A stretch of DNA of 64,000 bases from Cupidesulfovibrio sp000226255 (GTDB lineage: Bacteria > Desulfobacterota > Desulfovibrionia > Desulfovibrionales > Desulfovibrionaceae). The stretch covers positions 1,364,001-1,428,000 of the forward strand of contig NZ_AP036014.1 in NCBI RefSeq assembly GCF_003402415.2, read 5' to 3'. Of this stretch, positions 49,296 through 58,013 are shown one piece after another (position 1 is the first letter of the stretch; the number at the start of each line of letters is the position of its first letter). The notes below the pieces were generated by a model that was not told the DNA's origin, did no database searches, and saw only the letters and a list, made by a program, of their open reading frames with translations. Both the position numbers and the translations under genes were made by a program.

Positions 49296-50330
49296 TCAGG
49301 CTGCCCCTTCGGGTTTCGTCTCGGCCTTGGGCTTGGCCGCGCCGAAGGCGTTGGTCACCAGGGCGTTGAGCAGCAGGGTGGCATAGCGCGTGTCGTAGCG
49401 GGCCTTGTCCGCCGCCAGTTCCTGCGCGGCGGGCACCAGATCCTTGCCGGGGGCGTACGGGCGCGTCGCGATCATGGCCGAAAAGGAATCGGCCACGGCG
49501 CAGATGCGCCCCAGGCGGCTGATCTGCTCGCCCTTGAGTTTCTGGGGGTAGCCGGAACCGTCGAGCCGTTCGTGGTGTTCCAGCGTGCACTGGCGCAATT
49601 CATCGAAGGCCAGCCCCATCTTGTGCATGATCTTGGCCCCCACCAGCGGGTGCAGGGGAATCTTGTCCTTCTCGTCGGGCTTCAGCGGAGTGGTCTTGGA
49701 CAGGATGAACGCGGGCACCTTGGCCATGCCCAGGTCGTGCAGCAGAAGAGCCAGGGCAGACCGGTCCAGGTCGCGGCGCTTCAGGTTGTCGCCCATGGAG
49801 GCGACCAGCAGCCACAGCCCCACCGAAAGGGTGTTCAACGAATGCTTGGCCAGCGAATGTTCGCGGTGCAGACGGCGCATGAACTGTTTTACCCGGTGCT
49901 TGTCCTGCCACAGGTATTCGGTAAGCACCATGACGTCGCGGTACAGCGCCTCGAATACCGGCTTCACCGGCTGGTCGATGAATTCGTTCACCCGCATGGC
50001 CAGGGCCTGCTGGAAGATGTCGGCGATCTCGCCTTCCTTCAGGTTCTTGTCCACCAGCAACAGGTCGAGCTGGTGGACGATGTGCTGCGAGTAGATGGGG
50101 TGGTCCGAACGGGAAACGAACAGGTCGCCCGCCTCGCACAGTCGCTGCACCTCTTCCACCTGCTCGTTGGTAAGCCGCGCCCCTTTGCGGGTGTACGGCT
50201 GCAACTGCGCGATATCCTCGCGGAAGCGGAACAGGTCCACCGGCGGCCGGTATTTGGGAAAGCTCGACAATATCTCCGTGCTGATCTGGTAGTATTCCTC
50301 GGAGATATTGTCGGGGATGGTTGCCTTCAC
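49296..50330 (-). CDS. HD-GYP domain protein, putative cyclic-di-GMP phosphodiesterase
   Basis: A 344-residue soluble protein. The C-terminal half is an HD-GYP domain: HD near residue 198 (LLLHDLGMAKVPAFIL), the HPLVGAKIM helix and HHERLDGSGYPQKLKG near 247. The N-terminal 150 residues are helical (RLCEAGDLFVSRSDHPIYSQHI) and resemble the domain that often precedes HD-GYP in deltaproteobacterial proteins; no receiver domain is seen. The start is taken as a GTG at 50330 with GGGAG upstream; an ATG 18 codons earlier lacks a ribosome-binding site. The C-terminus ends in an Ala/Lys/Pro tail. Confidence 0.88.
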   Translation of the reverse strand: MKATIPDNISEEYYQISTEILSSFPKYRPPVDLFRFREDIAQLQPYTRKGARLTNEQVEEVQRLCEAGDLFVSRSDHPIYSQHIVHQLDLLLVDKNLKEGEIADIFQQALAMRVNEFIDQPVKPVFEALYRDVMVLTEYLWQDKHRVKQFMRRLHREHSLAKHSLNTLSVGLWLLVASMGDNLKRRDLDRSALALLLHDLGMAKVPAFILSKTTPLKPDEKDKIPLHPLVGAKIMHKMGLAFDELRQCTLEHHERLDGSGYPQKLKGEQISRLGRICAVADSFSAMIATRPYAPGKDLVPAAQELAADKARYDTRYATLLLNALVTNAFGAAKPKAETKPEGAA

Positions 50331-50424
50331 CGTGGGTAGCTCCCTTGTCGTGCTCGCATTCGTGCATGCATGCCGCGCGGGCATGCCGTGGTCGCGTGGA
50401 ACCGGGCCTTTCCGCCTGCCGCCG

Positions 50425-51837
50425 TCATTTCCTGTAGATCTTCACCATGTTTGTGCCGCGCGGCTTGCGGCCCGCCTTGGGCTGACCGGCGGTGATGACC
50501 ACGTTGTCGCCCTTCTCGAAGTCGGGCGCGGTGTCCACGAAGCGCTCCGCCCGGGCCACGTGGCCGGGAATGTCCTGCGGAATGTCCTGCGGCACGATGC
50601 CCCACGAGAAGTTCAGGGCGCGCAGGGCGGCCGGGTCGGGCGTCAGGGCCCACACCATCTGGCGGGGGCGGCGCGACGAGATGAGCCGGGCGGATGCGCC
50701 GCTCATGCTGTGCGAGACGATGCCCTTGGCCCCGGTCTTCTCGGCCAGCAGGCAGGCCGCGTAGGCCAGGAAGTCCGCCGTGCCCTTTTCTTCGGCGGGC
50801 TCGGCAAGGCGCTGTGTCTCGAAGTGCAGTTCTTCCGCCTTTGCGGCGATTTCCTTCATGAACTCAACGGTTTCCACGGGAAAGTTGCCCATGGCCGTTT
50901 CTTCCGAAAGCATCACGCAGTCGGCCCCGTCCAGCACGGCATTGGCCACGTCGGTGGTTTCCGCGCGGGTGGGCGAGGGGCTGTTGACCATGGAAAGCAG
51001 CATCTGGGTGGCCACGATGACCGGCTTTGCCGCGCGGTTGCAAGCGCGGATGATGCGCTTCTGCATGGCGGGCAGGGCGGGCAGGGGGCATTCCACGCCC
51101 AGGTCGCCGCGCGCCACCATGATCACGTCGGCCTCGCCCAGGATGTCGTCCAGCCGGTCCACGGCGTTCTGCCGCTCCAGCTTGGCGATGACCGGGATGT
51201 GCTTGCGGCCGCTGGCCGCGATGATTTCCTTGGCGTCGCGGATGTCTTCCGGCGTCTGCACGAAGGACAGGGCCACGGCGTCCACGCCCAGTTCCAGGCC
51301 GTCGGCCAGGTCCTTGCGGTCCTTTTCGGTGAGGGCGGGCAGCCGCACCGACTTGCCGGGCAGGGCCAGCCCCTTGCGCGAGGTGATGATGCCGCTGCTG
51401 TCGGCCTCCAGCTCAAAGCAGCCCTCGGGCGCGGTGCCCAGCACCCGGAACTGCAGCCCGCCGTCGGAAAGCACCATCCGGTCGCCGGGCTCCAGCCCGT
51501 TCAGCACGGCCTGGTTGGTGAAGGGGATGAGCGGCAGCACCGCGCCGGCCGGGGCCTTGGGGCCCAGCAGCACGCGGTCGCCCTTGCCTACGGAGATGGC
51601 CCCGTCGGGGATCTCGCCGATGCGGATCTTGGGGCCGGAAAGGTCTTGCAGAATGGTCACCGGGCAGCCGCATTCGGTTTCCAGTTCGCGCAGCGTGCGC
51701 ACCAGGTCCACGAACATGGACGCGCCGCCGTGGGAAAAGTTGAGCCGAAAGATGCGCACTCCGGCGGCGATGAGGCGCGAAAGCACCTCCCGCGAGCGCG
51801 AGGCCGGTCCAATGGTGGCGATTATCTTCGTTCTCAT
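50425..51837 (-). CDS. pyk: pyruvate kinase
   Basis: Last step of glycolysis, making ATP and pyruvate. The 470-residue protein starts MRTKIIATIGPASRS and shows RLNFSHGG, the metal/substrate signature IAKLERQNAVDRLDDIL and MVARGDLGVECPL, and TQMLLSMVNSPSPTRAETTDVANAV. The C-terminal allosteric domain ends in GTNMVKIYR. No obvious ribosome-binding site other than GGGTGG stands before the ATG. It faces away from mraZ, with about 550 bp between them. Confidence 0.96.
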   Translation of the reverse strand: MRTKIIATIGPASRSREVLSRLIAAGVRIFRLNFSHGGASMFVDLVRTLRELETECGCPVTILQDLSGPKIRIGEIPDGAISVGKGDRVLLGPKAPAGAVLPLIPFTNQAVLNGLEPGDRMVLSDGGLQFRVLGTAPEGCFELEADSSGIITSRKGLALPGKSVRLPALTEKDRKDLADGLELGVDAVALSFVQTPEDIRDAKEIIAASGRKHIPVIAKLERQNAVDRLDDILGEADVIMVARGDLGVECPLPALPAMQKRIIRACNRAAKPVIVATQMLLSMVNSPSPTRAETTDVANAVLDGADCVMLSEETAMGNFPVETVEFMKEIAAKAEELHFETQRLAEPAEEKGTADFLAYAACLLAEKTGAKGIVSHSMSGASARLISSRRPRQMVWALTPDPAALRALNFSWGIVPQDIPQDIPGHVARAERFVDTAPDFEKGDNVVITAGQPKAGRKPRGTNMVKIYRK

Positions 51838-52108
51838 GATCCACCCCTGTGCAATAAGTTGTATCTTGTCAAGCCGTTTGTGCGTCGCTGGCCGCTCTGG
51901 AGGCCCCGTGGCCGCGCCGTGGCGGATACACCCGTATATCGTGCCGACACCCTTCGTGTCCCCATGCTTTCCGTGAAAATATCAGGGAGTGGTGCAGCGC
52001 CGCGTTGGCGCGTTGCCCGGCGGGCGCGTTCTGCGTGCGGCAGCGCACGCGCGGCGGGTGCGCGCTCGTCGTCGTCGGGGCGGTGGGGGTATTGTCGTCT
52101 GCCTTTTT
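51838..52108. other. intergenic region between pyk and mraZ, first part
   Basis: No supported protein gene. It should contain the minus-strand pyk promoter. Because a plus-strand terminator follows at 52109 with no plus gene upstream, a small plus-strand RNA might start here. Confidence 0.4.
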
Positions 52109-52140
52109 ACACCCTGTAAATACAGGGTATTTTTTCTTTT
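52109..52140 (+). terminator. orphan intrinsic terminator upstream of mraZ
   Basis: ACCCTGTA (52111-52118) pairs with TACAGGGT (52121-52128) and is followed by ATTTTTTCTTTT, a textbook plus-strand terminator. The only genes on its 5' side are on the minus strand, so it ends an unannotated RNA or attenuates the dcw operon. Confidence 0.8.
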
Positions 52141-52196
52141 TGGGGTGTGGGCCAGGGGGCGTTAGAAAATTTCTAGACTTCGGGAAAGGCCACGGC

Positions 52197-52218
52197 TTGA
52201 CAGTGCCCAACATATCAT
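52197..52218 (+). promoter_or_regulatory. candidate promoter elements of the dcw (mraZ) operon
   Basis: A perfect TTGACA (52197-52202) and a good TATCAT (52213-52218) are present but only 10 bp apart, so they cannot work together as written; TAGAGA (52218-52223) is an alternative -10. A palindrome TAGAAAATTTCTA (52163-52175) lies just upstream. The MraZ boxes start directly downstream. Confidence 0.35.
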
Positions 52219-52226
52219 AGAGAAAG

Positions 52227-52251
52227 TGGGAAATTGTGGTAAAAGGTGGTA
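52227..52251 (+). promoter_or_regulatory. MraZ operator, three direct repeats
   Basis: TGGGA (52227), TGGTA (52237) and TGGTA (52247) are repeated with a strict 10-bp period. MraZ of other bacteria binds TGGGN repeats separated by 5 nt upstream of its own operon. Their position between the promoter region and mraZ fits autorepression. Confidence 0.8.
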
Positions 52252-52384
52252 GAGTCTTCTCGAAAAGCCCTCTTTCTTCCGGCCAAGGTCCCCGCCCCCA
52301 GGTTGGCGTGGGAAACGGCGAAAGCGGGTGACCGAATGCTCTGCCGCACGCAACAGTCCGCCATAACAGGCAAGTGGTGCCGTC

Positions 52385-52834
52385 ATGTTGTTCAGGGGCC
52401 GTTCCATCCGCAGTCTTGACCCGAAAGGTCGGCTGATGCTGCCGCCGGATTTCCGCGACATCCTCGTGTCGCGCGCCGAGGGCGGCAAGCTGGTGCTGAC
52501 CAGCTTCGACGACTGCGTCATGGGCTACCCCCTGCCCGACTGGGAGGACTTCGAGCGCAAGTTCTCCAGCCTCAAGAACCCTTCGCGCAAGATGCGCGAC
52601 TTCCGCCGCCTGGTCATCGGCAGCGCCGAACTCATGGACCTGGACGGGCAGGGGCGGGTGCGCATCTCGCGTTCGCACATGGACTACGCGGGCATCACCA
52701 AGGATGTGGTGCTGCTGGGCCAGGGCAGCCGCTTCGAAATCTGGGATCAGGCCCGCTTCGACGGCATCGTGGCGCAGGACTTCGACGACGTGGCCGCCGA
52801 ATTGGCCGACAGCGGCATCGAACTTTCCCTTTAA
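52385..52834 (+). CDS. mraZ: transcriptional regulator MraZ
   Basis: A 149-residue AbrB-like DNA-binding protein that begins the dcw cluster and represses it. It carries two MraZ repeats, each with the DxxGR motif: SLDPKGRLMLPPDFRD (residues 10-25) and MDLDGQGRVRISRSHMDYAGI (about 84-104). It forms a ring and binds TGGGN repeats; three such repeats lie 135-160 bp upstream. The ribosome-binding site before the ATG is weak. Confidence 0.95.
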   Translation: MLFRGRSIRSLDPKGRLMLPPDFRDILVSRAEGGKLVLTSFDDCVMGYPLPDWEDFERKFSSLKNPSRKMRDFRRLVIGSAELMDLDGQGRVRISRSHMDYAGITKDVVLLGQGSRFEIWDQARFDGIVAQDFDDVAAELADSGIELSL

Positions 52835-52876
52835 GTCCGGCAGGGCACAGCCCCTCAAGGATAACAGGATACCAGC

Positions 52877-53962
52877 ATGACCGGCGCATCCGATACCCCC
52901 GCACCGCAGGCGACCCCCGTTCCCACGGAAGGGGCGCGCGCCGCCACGCTGCACGTGCCCGTGCTGCTGGACGAGGTGCTGGAAGCGCTGGCCCCCCGCG
53001 CCGGGGGGCGCTACCTGGACGGCACCGTGGGCCTTGGCGGCCATTCCGCCGCCATCATGGAACGCATCAGCCCGGACGGCGAACTGTGCTGCCTCGACCG
53101 CGACACCGCCGCCCTGGCGCATGCCCGGCAACGGTTGGCCCCCTGGGGCGGCCGGGTGCACTTCTTTCACACCCGCTATGCCGATTTCGAGGCCGCGCTG
53201 GACCAGCTTGGCTGGGACAAGGTGGATGGCGCGCTCATCGACATCGGGGTGTCGTCCATGCAGATCGACTCCGCCGAGCGGGGGTTCAGCTTTCACGCGG
53301 ACGGTCCGCTGGACATGCGCATGGACCAGGACGGCGACGAGGCCCCGGCCGCGAAGCTGGTGAACCGCGCCACCGTGGACGTGCTGAAGGACATCATCCG
53401 CCGCTACGGCGAAGACCCCATGGCCGGGCGCATCGCCCGCGCCATCGTGGACGCCCGCGCGGCAGGCCCCATCGAAACCACGGCCCAGCTTGCCGCCATC
53501 GTGGACCGGGCCTACCCGGCCAAGTGGCGCGCCACCTCGCGCAACCACCCGGCCACCCGCACCTTCCAGGCCCTGCGCATGGCCGTCAACGATGAACTGG
53601 GCCAGTTGGAACGCTTTCTCGACCGCATCCTGGACCGGCTGAACCCGGGCGGGCGGCTGGCGGTGATCACCTTCCACTCGCTGGAAGACCGCATCGTCAA
53701 ACATCGTCTGCGCGACGAATCGCAGGGCTGCGTGTGCCCGCGCACCGTGCCCCGCTGTGAATGCGGCCACAAGGCCCGCGTGGACGTGCTGACCAGAAAG
53801 CCGGTCACCGCAAGCGAGGCGGAACTGGCCCGCAACTCCCGCGCCGCCAGCGCCAAGCTGCGCGCGGCCGTGCGCCTGGCCGAAGGGCAAGCCCCGCGCC
53901 CAAGGCGGCGCAATAAGTACGCCCCGGAAGGCCGCGATGCAGCGGAAGGGGACGCGTCATGA
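52877..53962 (+). CDS. rsmH: 16S rRNA (cytosine-1402-N4) methyltransferase
   Basis: SAM-dependent methylation of C1402 in 16S rRNA. The 361-residue protein has HVPVLLDEVLEAL, the SAM loop YLDGTVGLGGHSAAIME (about 50-66), DIGVSSMQIDSAERGFSF, the helical domain and the terminal HSLEDRIVKHRLR motif. An N-terminal 25-residue Ala/Pro/Thr extension precedes the fold. Its stop overlaps the next start (ATGA at 53959-53962). It is also called mraW, in its usual second place in the dcw cluster. Confidence 0.96.
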   Translation: MTGASDTPAPQATPVPTEGARAATLHVPVLLDEVLEALAPRAGGRYLDGTVGLGGHSAAIMERISPDGELCCLDRDTAALAHARQRLAPWGGRVHFFHTRYADFEAALDQLGWDKVDGALIDIGVSSMQIDSAERGFSFHADGPLDMRMDQDGDEAPAAKLVNRATVDVLKDIIRRYGEDPMAGRIARAIVDARAAGPIETTAQLAAIVDRAYPAKWRATSRNHPATRTFQALRMAVNDELGQLERFLDRILDRLNPGGRLAVITFHSLEDRIVKHRLRDESQGCVCPRTVPRCECGHKARVDVLTRKPVTASEAELARNSRAASAKLRAAVRLAEGQAPRPRRRNKYAPEGRDAAEGDAS

Positions 53963-54246
53963 GCCAGGGCGTGGGAAGCTGGGTGCTGGCCATGATCCTG
54001 TCGGTGCTGACCAGTCTGGTGCTGGGGCTGTCGCTGGTGTGGCTGAACATCGAACGCATGGACATGGCCTACAACCTGCGCAAGTTGCAGGGAGAACTGG
54101 ACGGACGGGCGGCCCTGACCGCCAAGCTTGAAGTGGAGCGGGACCGGCTGATGTCGCCGTATGAACTGGGAAGGAAGGCGGAGGCCATGGGCATGCGGGG
54201 GGCACGCCCCGGCCAGATCCGCCGCATCGAGGAGGCGGGGCGCTAG
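53959..54246 (+). CDS. ftsL: FtsL-like cell division protein
   Basis: A 95-residue bitopic membrane protein. A short cytosolic start is followed by one membrane helix (residues 8-30, LAMILSVLTSLVLGLSLVWL) and a periplasmic coiled coil (about 33-75, LRKLQGELDGRAALTAKLEVERDRL). The sequence itself is weakly conserved, as is usual for FtsL. Size, topology, ATGA overlap with rsmH and position before ftsI identify it as part of the FtsQLB-type divisome complex. Confidence 0.85.
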   Translation: MSQGVGSWVLAMILSVLTSLVLGLSLVWLNIERMDMAYNLRKLQGELDGRAALTAKLEVERDRLMSPYELGRKAEAMGMRGARPGQIRRIEEAGR

Positions 54247-54254
54247 CGCCCCGG

Positions 54255-56408
54255 ATGGTCATGCTGCGAGCAGACAGGAAGTCACGCATACTCGGCAGGC
54301 CCGCGCCGCGCACCGCGCGCGACGCGCGTCCCTCTCTTGAATTGCGCGCCCCCCGCGCCGCTCGCGTTGCCCGCGACAATGGCGACAGGCGCGACGCCCG
54401 CAACCGGCGCGCGTCGGGTTCCGTTTTTGGCGGCACCTCGCGCTTCAACCCGTTCGCCCGGTTCGGCGACGCGGACTGGAGCCGGGTGCGCCTGTACGGC
54501 GTGGGCTGCGTGTTCGCCGTGCTGTGGATGCTGCTGTGGTCGCGCGCCTGGTACGTGCAGGTCTACGACGGCGACCGGCTTGCCGGCCTTGCCCGCCGCC
54601 AGCACATGGCGGCGGAGACCGTTTCCGGCAGGCGCGGGGCCATCCTCGACCGCAATGGGCAGATCCTGGCCCGCAGCGTTGAGGTGCGGTCCATCTACGT
54701 CCGCCCCGGCGAGGTGCGCGACGTGGACGCCACCGTCAATGGTCTGGCCACCGCGCTGGAAGCCCCTGCCAAACATGTGCGCGACGCCGTTACCGCCAAG
54801 CGCGGCTTTTCGTGGGTGGCCCGCAAGGTGGATGACCTTGCCGCGGAAAACGTGCGCAAGGCGGGCTTGCCCGGCGTGTACCTGACCAGCGAGTACGAAC
54901 GCATCTATCCCTTCAAACAGATGGCCGGGCAGTTGCTGGGCTTCGTGGGCATGGAGAGCAAGGGCCTTGAAGGCCTGGAACTTACCTTCGACGAGGTGTT
55001 GAGCGGCGACTCCGCGCGCAACGTGGTGCAGCGCGACGCGGCCGGGCGGCGGCTGGACATGGACGGCGGCGCTGCCCGCGCGTCCCTGCGCGGCCGCGAC
55101 GTGCGCCTGACCATCGACACCCAGGTGCAGTTCTTTGCCGAAGAAGCCCTGGCCCGCTCCGTGGACCAGTTCGACGCCTCGTGGGGCGGGTGCCTGGTGG
55201 TGGACGTGGACTCGGGCGACATTCTGGCCTGGGCGCAGTACCCGTTCTTCAACCCCAATTCCTACCGCGACTACAAGGCCGACCGCTGGCGCAACCGCCT
55301 GGCCGCCGACGCGCTGGAACCCGGCTCCACCCTCAAGCCGTTCCTGGTGGCCGCCGCGCTGCAGGAAGGCGTGGTCAAGGGCGACACCAACTTCAACTGC
55401 GAAAAGGGCCGCTGGAAGACCCGCTACATCACCATCCGCGACACGCACAGCTACGACGTGCTGCCGGTGAACAAGGTGCTGCGCTACTCCAGCAACATCG
55501 GCATGGCCAAGATCGGCCTGGAGCTTGGGGCCAAACGCTACTGGGAATACCTGAACCAGCTGGGCTTCGGCGACCGCACCGGGCTGCCCATCACCGAGAG
55601 CAAGGGCATCCTGCGCGACCCGCGCCATTGGTCCGAGCCGGACCTGATCACCACATCGTTCGGCCAGGCCATCGCCGCCACCGGCGTGCAGATGGCCCAA
55701 GCCTACCTTACCCTGGCCAACGGCGGCGAACGCAAGCCGCTGCGCCTGGTGGTGGACAGCGGCGACGACGCCCCGGCCAATTCGGCCAGCCAGAAGGTCT
55801 ACAACGACAAGACGGTGAAACAGGTCATCTCCATGCTGCGTGAAGTGGTGGAGGAAGACGGCACCGGCACCCGCGCGCGCATCCCCGGCATCATGGTGGG
55901 CGGCAAGACCGGCACCGCGCAAAAGGCTGACGAAACAGGGCGTTACGGACACGAGCGGCTGGCTTCGTTCGTGGGTTTCGCGCCCATCGACCGGCCCAAG
56001 TACCTGATTTTGGTCATGGTGGACGAACCCCAGAAAAATTCGTACGGCGGCGTGGTCGCCGCGCCCGTGTTCAAGCACGTGGCCATGCGTACCATGGCCT
56101 ATCACGGCCTGCTGCCCGACGCGCCCGACCCCGAGGCCCCCGCCTACGCCACTCCCCTGGGCAAGACCGGCCCGGTGGAAGTGCGCCGCGAGGTGGCCGA
56201 GGCCGTGCGCGAGGCCCCCGACGGCGTGCCCAACGTGGTGGGCAAGTCGGTGCGCCGCGCCGTCGAGGTGTTCGCCCGGCAAGGCATGGTTCCCATCCTG
56301 AAGGGGGCGGGCCAGACCGTGATCCGCCAGACGCCGGAACCGGGCGCAGAATGGCCCAAGGGCCAGCCCACGGGGCAGTGCGTCCTGTGGCTTTCCGAGA
56401 ATTCCTAG
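54255..56408 (+). CDS. ftsI: penicillin-binding protein FtsI / PBP2-type transpeptidase with PASTA domain
   Basis: Septal peptidoglycan transpeptidase of 717 residues. A 60-residue Arg-rich cytosolic start is followed by one membrane helix (about 76-97, VRLYGVGCVFAVLWMLLWS), a dimerisation domain and the transpeptidase. The active-site Ser is S358 in EPGSTLKPF; the SxN motif is SSNIGM and the KTG motif is GGKTGTAQ. The last 60 residues are one PASTA domain (VPNVVGKSVRRAVEVF) that E. coli FtsI lacks but Spo/PBP2x types have. A small GC palindrome overlaps the ftsL stop just upstream, and no strong ribosome-binding site is seen. Confidence 0.94.
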   Translation: MVMLRADRKSRILGRPAPRTARDARPSLELRAPRAARVARDNGDRRDARNRRASGSVFGGTSRFNPFARFGDADWSRVRLYGVGCVFAVLWMLLWSRAWYVQVYDGDRLAGLARRQHMAAETVSGRRGAILDRNGQILARSVEVRSIYVRPGEVRDVDATVNGLATALEAPAKHVRDAVTAKRGFSWVARKVDDLAAENVRKAGLPGVYLTSEYERIYPFKQMAGQLLGFVGMESKGLEGLELTFDEVLSGDSARNVVQRDAAGRRLDMDGGAARASLRGRDVRLTIDTQVQFFAEEALARSVDQFDASWGGCLVVDVDSGDILAWAQYPFFNPNSYRDYKADRWRNRLAADALEPGSTLKPFLVAAALQEGVVKGDTNFNCEKGRWKTRYITIRDTHSYDVLPVNKVLRYSSNIGMAKIGLELGAKRYWEYLNQLGFGDRTGLPITESKGILRDPRHWSEPDLITTSFGQAIAATGVQMAQAYLTLANGGERKPLRLVVDSGDDAPANSASQKVYNDKTVKQVISMLREVVEEDGTGTRARIPGIMVGGKTGTAQKADETGRYGHERLASFVGFAPIDRPKYLILVMVDEPQKNSYGGVVAAPVFKHVAMRTMAYHGLLPDAPDPEAPAYATPLGKTGPVEVRREVAEAVREAPDGVPNVVGKSVRRAVEVFARQGMVPILKGAGQTVIRQTPEPGAEWPKGQPTGQCVLWLSENS

Positions 56409-56420
56409 GAGCATCGGCAG

Positions 56421-57905
56421 ATGACCCGTATCTCTTTTGATGGCCTTCTGGCCCGTGTGCGTGAAAACACGCCGGAAATCCGCACCGACTCGCGCAAGGT
56501 GGGCCGGGGCGACGTGTTCGTGGCCGTGCCCGGCGTTGCCGCCAACGGCGGCGCTGGCGTGGACGGCGCGGACTTCATTTCCAAGGCGTGGGCCGCCGGG
56601 GCGGGAGCCGTGGTGTGCCTGTCCGAGCGGGTGGATGCGGCCCTTGCCGCCGCGCCGGAAGGAGCCGTGGTCGCCGCCCACGACGACCCGCGCGCGGCCA
56701 TCGGCCTGCTGGGCCAGGCCCGGTACGGCACCGATGCGCTGTCCTTCCCGGTGGTGGCAGTTACCGGCACCAACGGCAAGACCACCATCACCTATCTTCT
56801 TGAGCATGTGTTTTCCGCGCAGGGCCGCCGCGCCGGGGTGCTGGGCACGGTCAGTTACCGCTGGCCGGGCTTTGCCATGGACGCGCCCCTGACCACGCCC
56901 GACTGCATAGAAACCCACGCCATGCTGGCCCGCATGGAGAACGCCGGGGTGGACGTGGCGCTGATGGAGGTTTCGTCGCACGCGCTGGATCAGCGCCGGG
57001 TGGCGGGCATCCGCTTTGCCGGGGCCATCCTGACCAACCTGACGCAGGACCATCTGGATTACCACGGCGACATGGAACAGTACTATGCCGCCAAGGCCCG
57101 CCTGTTCACCGAACTGCCCGACGCGGACAAGGCCTGCGCCATCAACGCCGACGATGCCTGGGGCCGTCGCCTGCTGGGCGAGGTTACGCACGCCATCGGC
57201 TTCGGGCTGAATGCGGCCAACACCGTACCGGGCCGCCGCCATCTGCACGGCGAGATGATCCGCAACGCCACCTCGGGCCTTACGCTGCGCATGACCTTCG
57301 AGGGGCGGCAGTGGGAGCTTTCCTCGCACCTCGTGGGCGCGCACAACGCCTCCAACCTGCTGGCCGTGCAGGCGGTGTGCCTGGGCATGGGGCTTGCGCC
57401 GGAAGACTTCGCGAGCCTTGCCGCCTTCACCGGCGTGCCGGGGCGGCTGGAGCGCATCGTGAACCCGCGAGGGCTGGACATTTTCGTGGATTACGCCCAT
57501 ACCCCCGACGCGCTGGAAAACGTGCTGCGCGCGCTGCGCGCGGTGGGCTTTTCGCGCATCGTCACCGTGTTCGGCTGCGGCGGCAACCGCGACCGCACCA
57601 AGCGCCCCCTGATGGGGCAGGCGGTGGCCCGCCATGCCGACGTGGCCGTGCTCACGTCCGACAACCCCCGCCACGAAGACCCGCAGGCCATCATGGCCGA
57701 CGTGCTGCCCGGCCTTGCCGGCGCGCGCGAGGTGGTCAGCGAACCCGACCGGGGCCGGGCCATCGGCAAGGCGCTGGCCCTGCTGCAGCCGGGCGACGTG
57801 TTGCTGGTGGCGGGCAAGGGGCATGAAAGTTACCAGCAGATCGGCGACCGCAAGGTGCCGTACAGCGACCAGCAGGTCATCCGGGAGATATTGGGGTGCA
57901 ACTGA
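56421..57905 (+). CDS. murE: UDP-MurNAc-tripeptide synthetase MurE (meso-DAP adding)
   Basis: Adds the third amino acid to the peptidoglycan stem peptide. The 494-residue Mur ligase has the ATP loop VVAVTGTNGKTTITYLL (about 112-128), the EVSSHALDQRRV motif, DHLDYHGDMEQYY with the carbamylated Lys region and VDYAHTPDALENVL. The DNPRHEDPQ motif near residue 413 marks enzymes that use meso-diaminopimelate. AGGAG precedes the ATG. murF, which normally follows murE, is absent; mraY starts 108 bp downstream. Confidence 0.97.
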   Translation: MTRISFDGLLARVRENTPEIRTDSRKVGRGDVFVAVPGVAANGGAGVDGADFISKAWAAGAGAVVCLSERVDAALAAAPEGAVVAAHDDPRAAIGLLGQARYGTDALSFPVVAVTGTNGKTTITYLLEHVFSAQGRRAGVLGTVSYRWPGFAMDAPLTTPDCIETHAMLARMENAGVDVALMEVSSHALDQRRVAGIRFAGAILTNLTQDHLDYHGDMEQYYAAKARLFTELPDADKACAINADDAWGRRLLGEVTHAIGFGLNAANTVPGRRHLHGEMIRNATSGLTLRMTFEGRQWELSSHLVGAHNASNLLAVQAVCLGMGLAPEDFASLAAFTGVPGRLERIVNPRGLDIFVDYAHTPDALENVLRALRAVGFSRIVTVFGCGGNRDRTKRPLMGQAVARHADVAVLTSDNPRHEDPQAIMADVLPGLAGAREVVSEPDRGRAIGKALALLQPGDVLLVAGKGHESYQQIGDRKVPYSDQQVIREILGCN

Positions 57906-58013
57906 TCTCAGACGCCACGCCGGTCCGGGGCTTTTCGCCATCCGGGGGCGTAGTCCCAGCCGGGCGCGCGGCGCGCGCCATCCGAACCACGCAGTACACC
58001 GGCGGGGGGCGTC

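Noticed and set aside
52005..52220. 71-codon plus-strand frame upstream of mraZ
   Set aside because: It reads through a strong terminator and a promoter region, has no ribosome-binding site and resembles no family.
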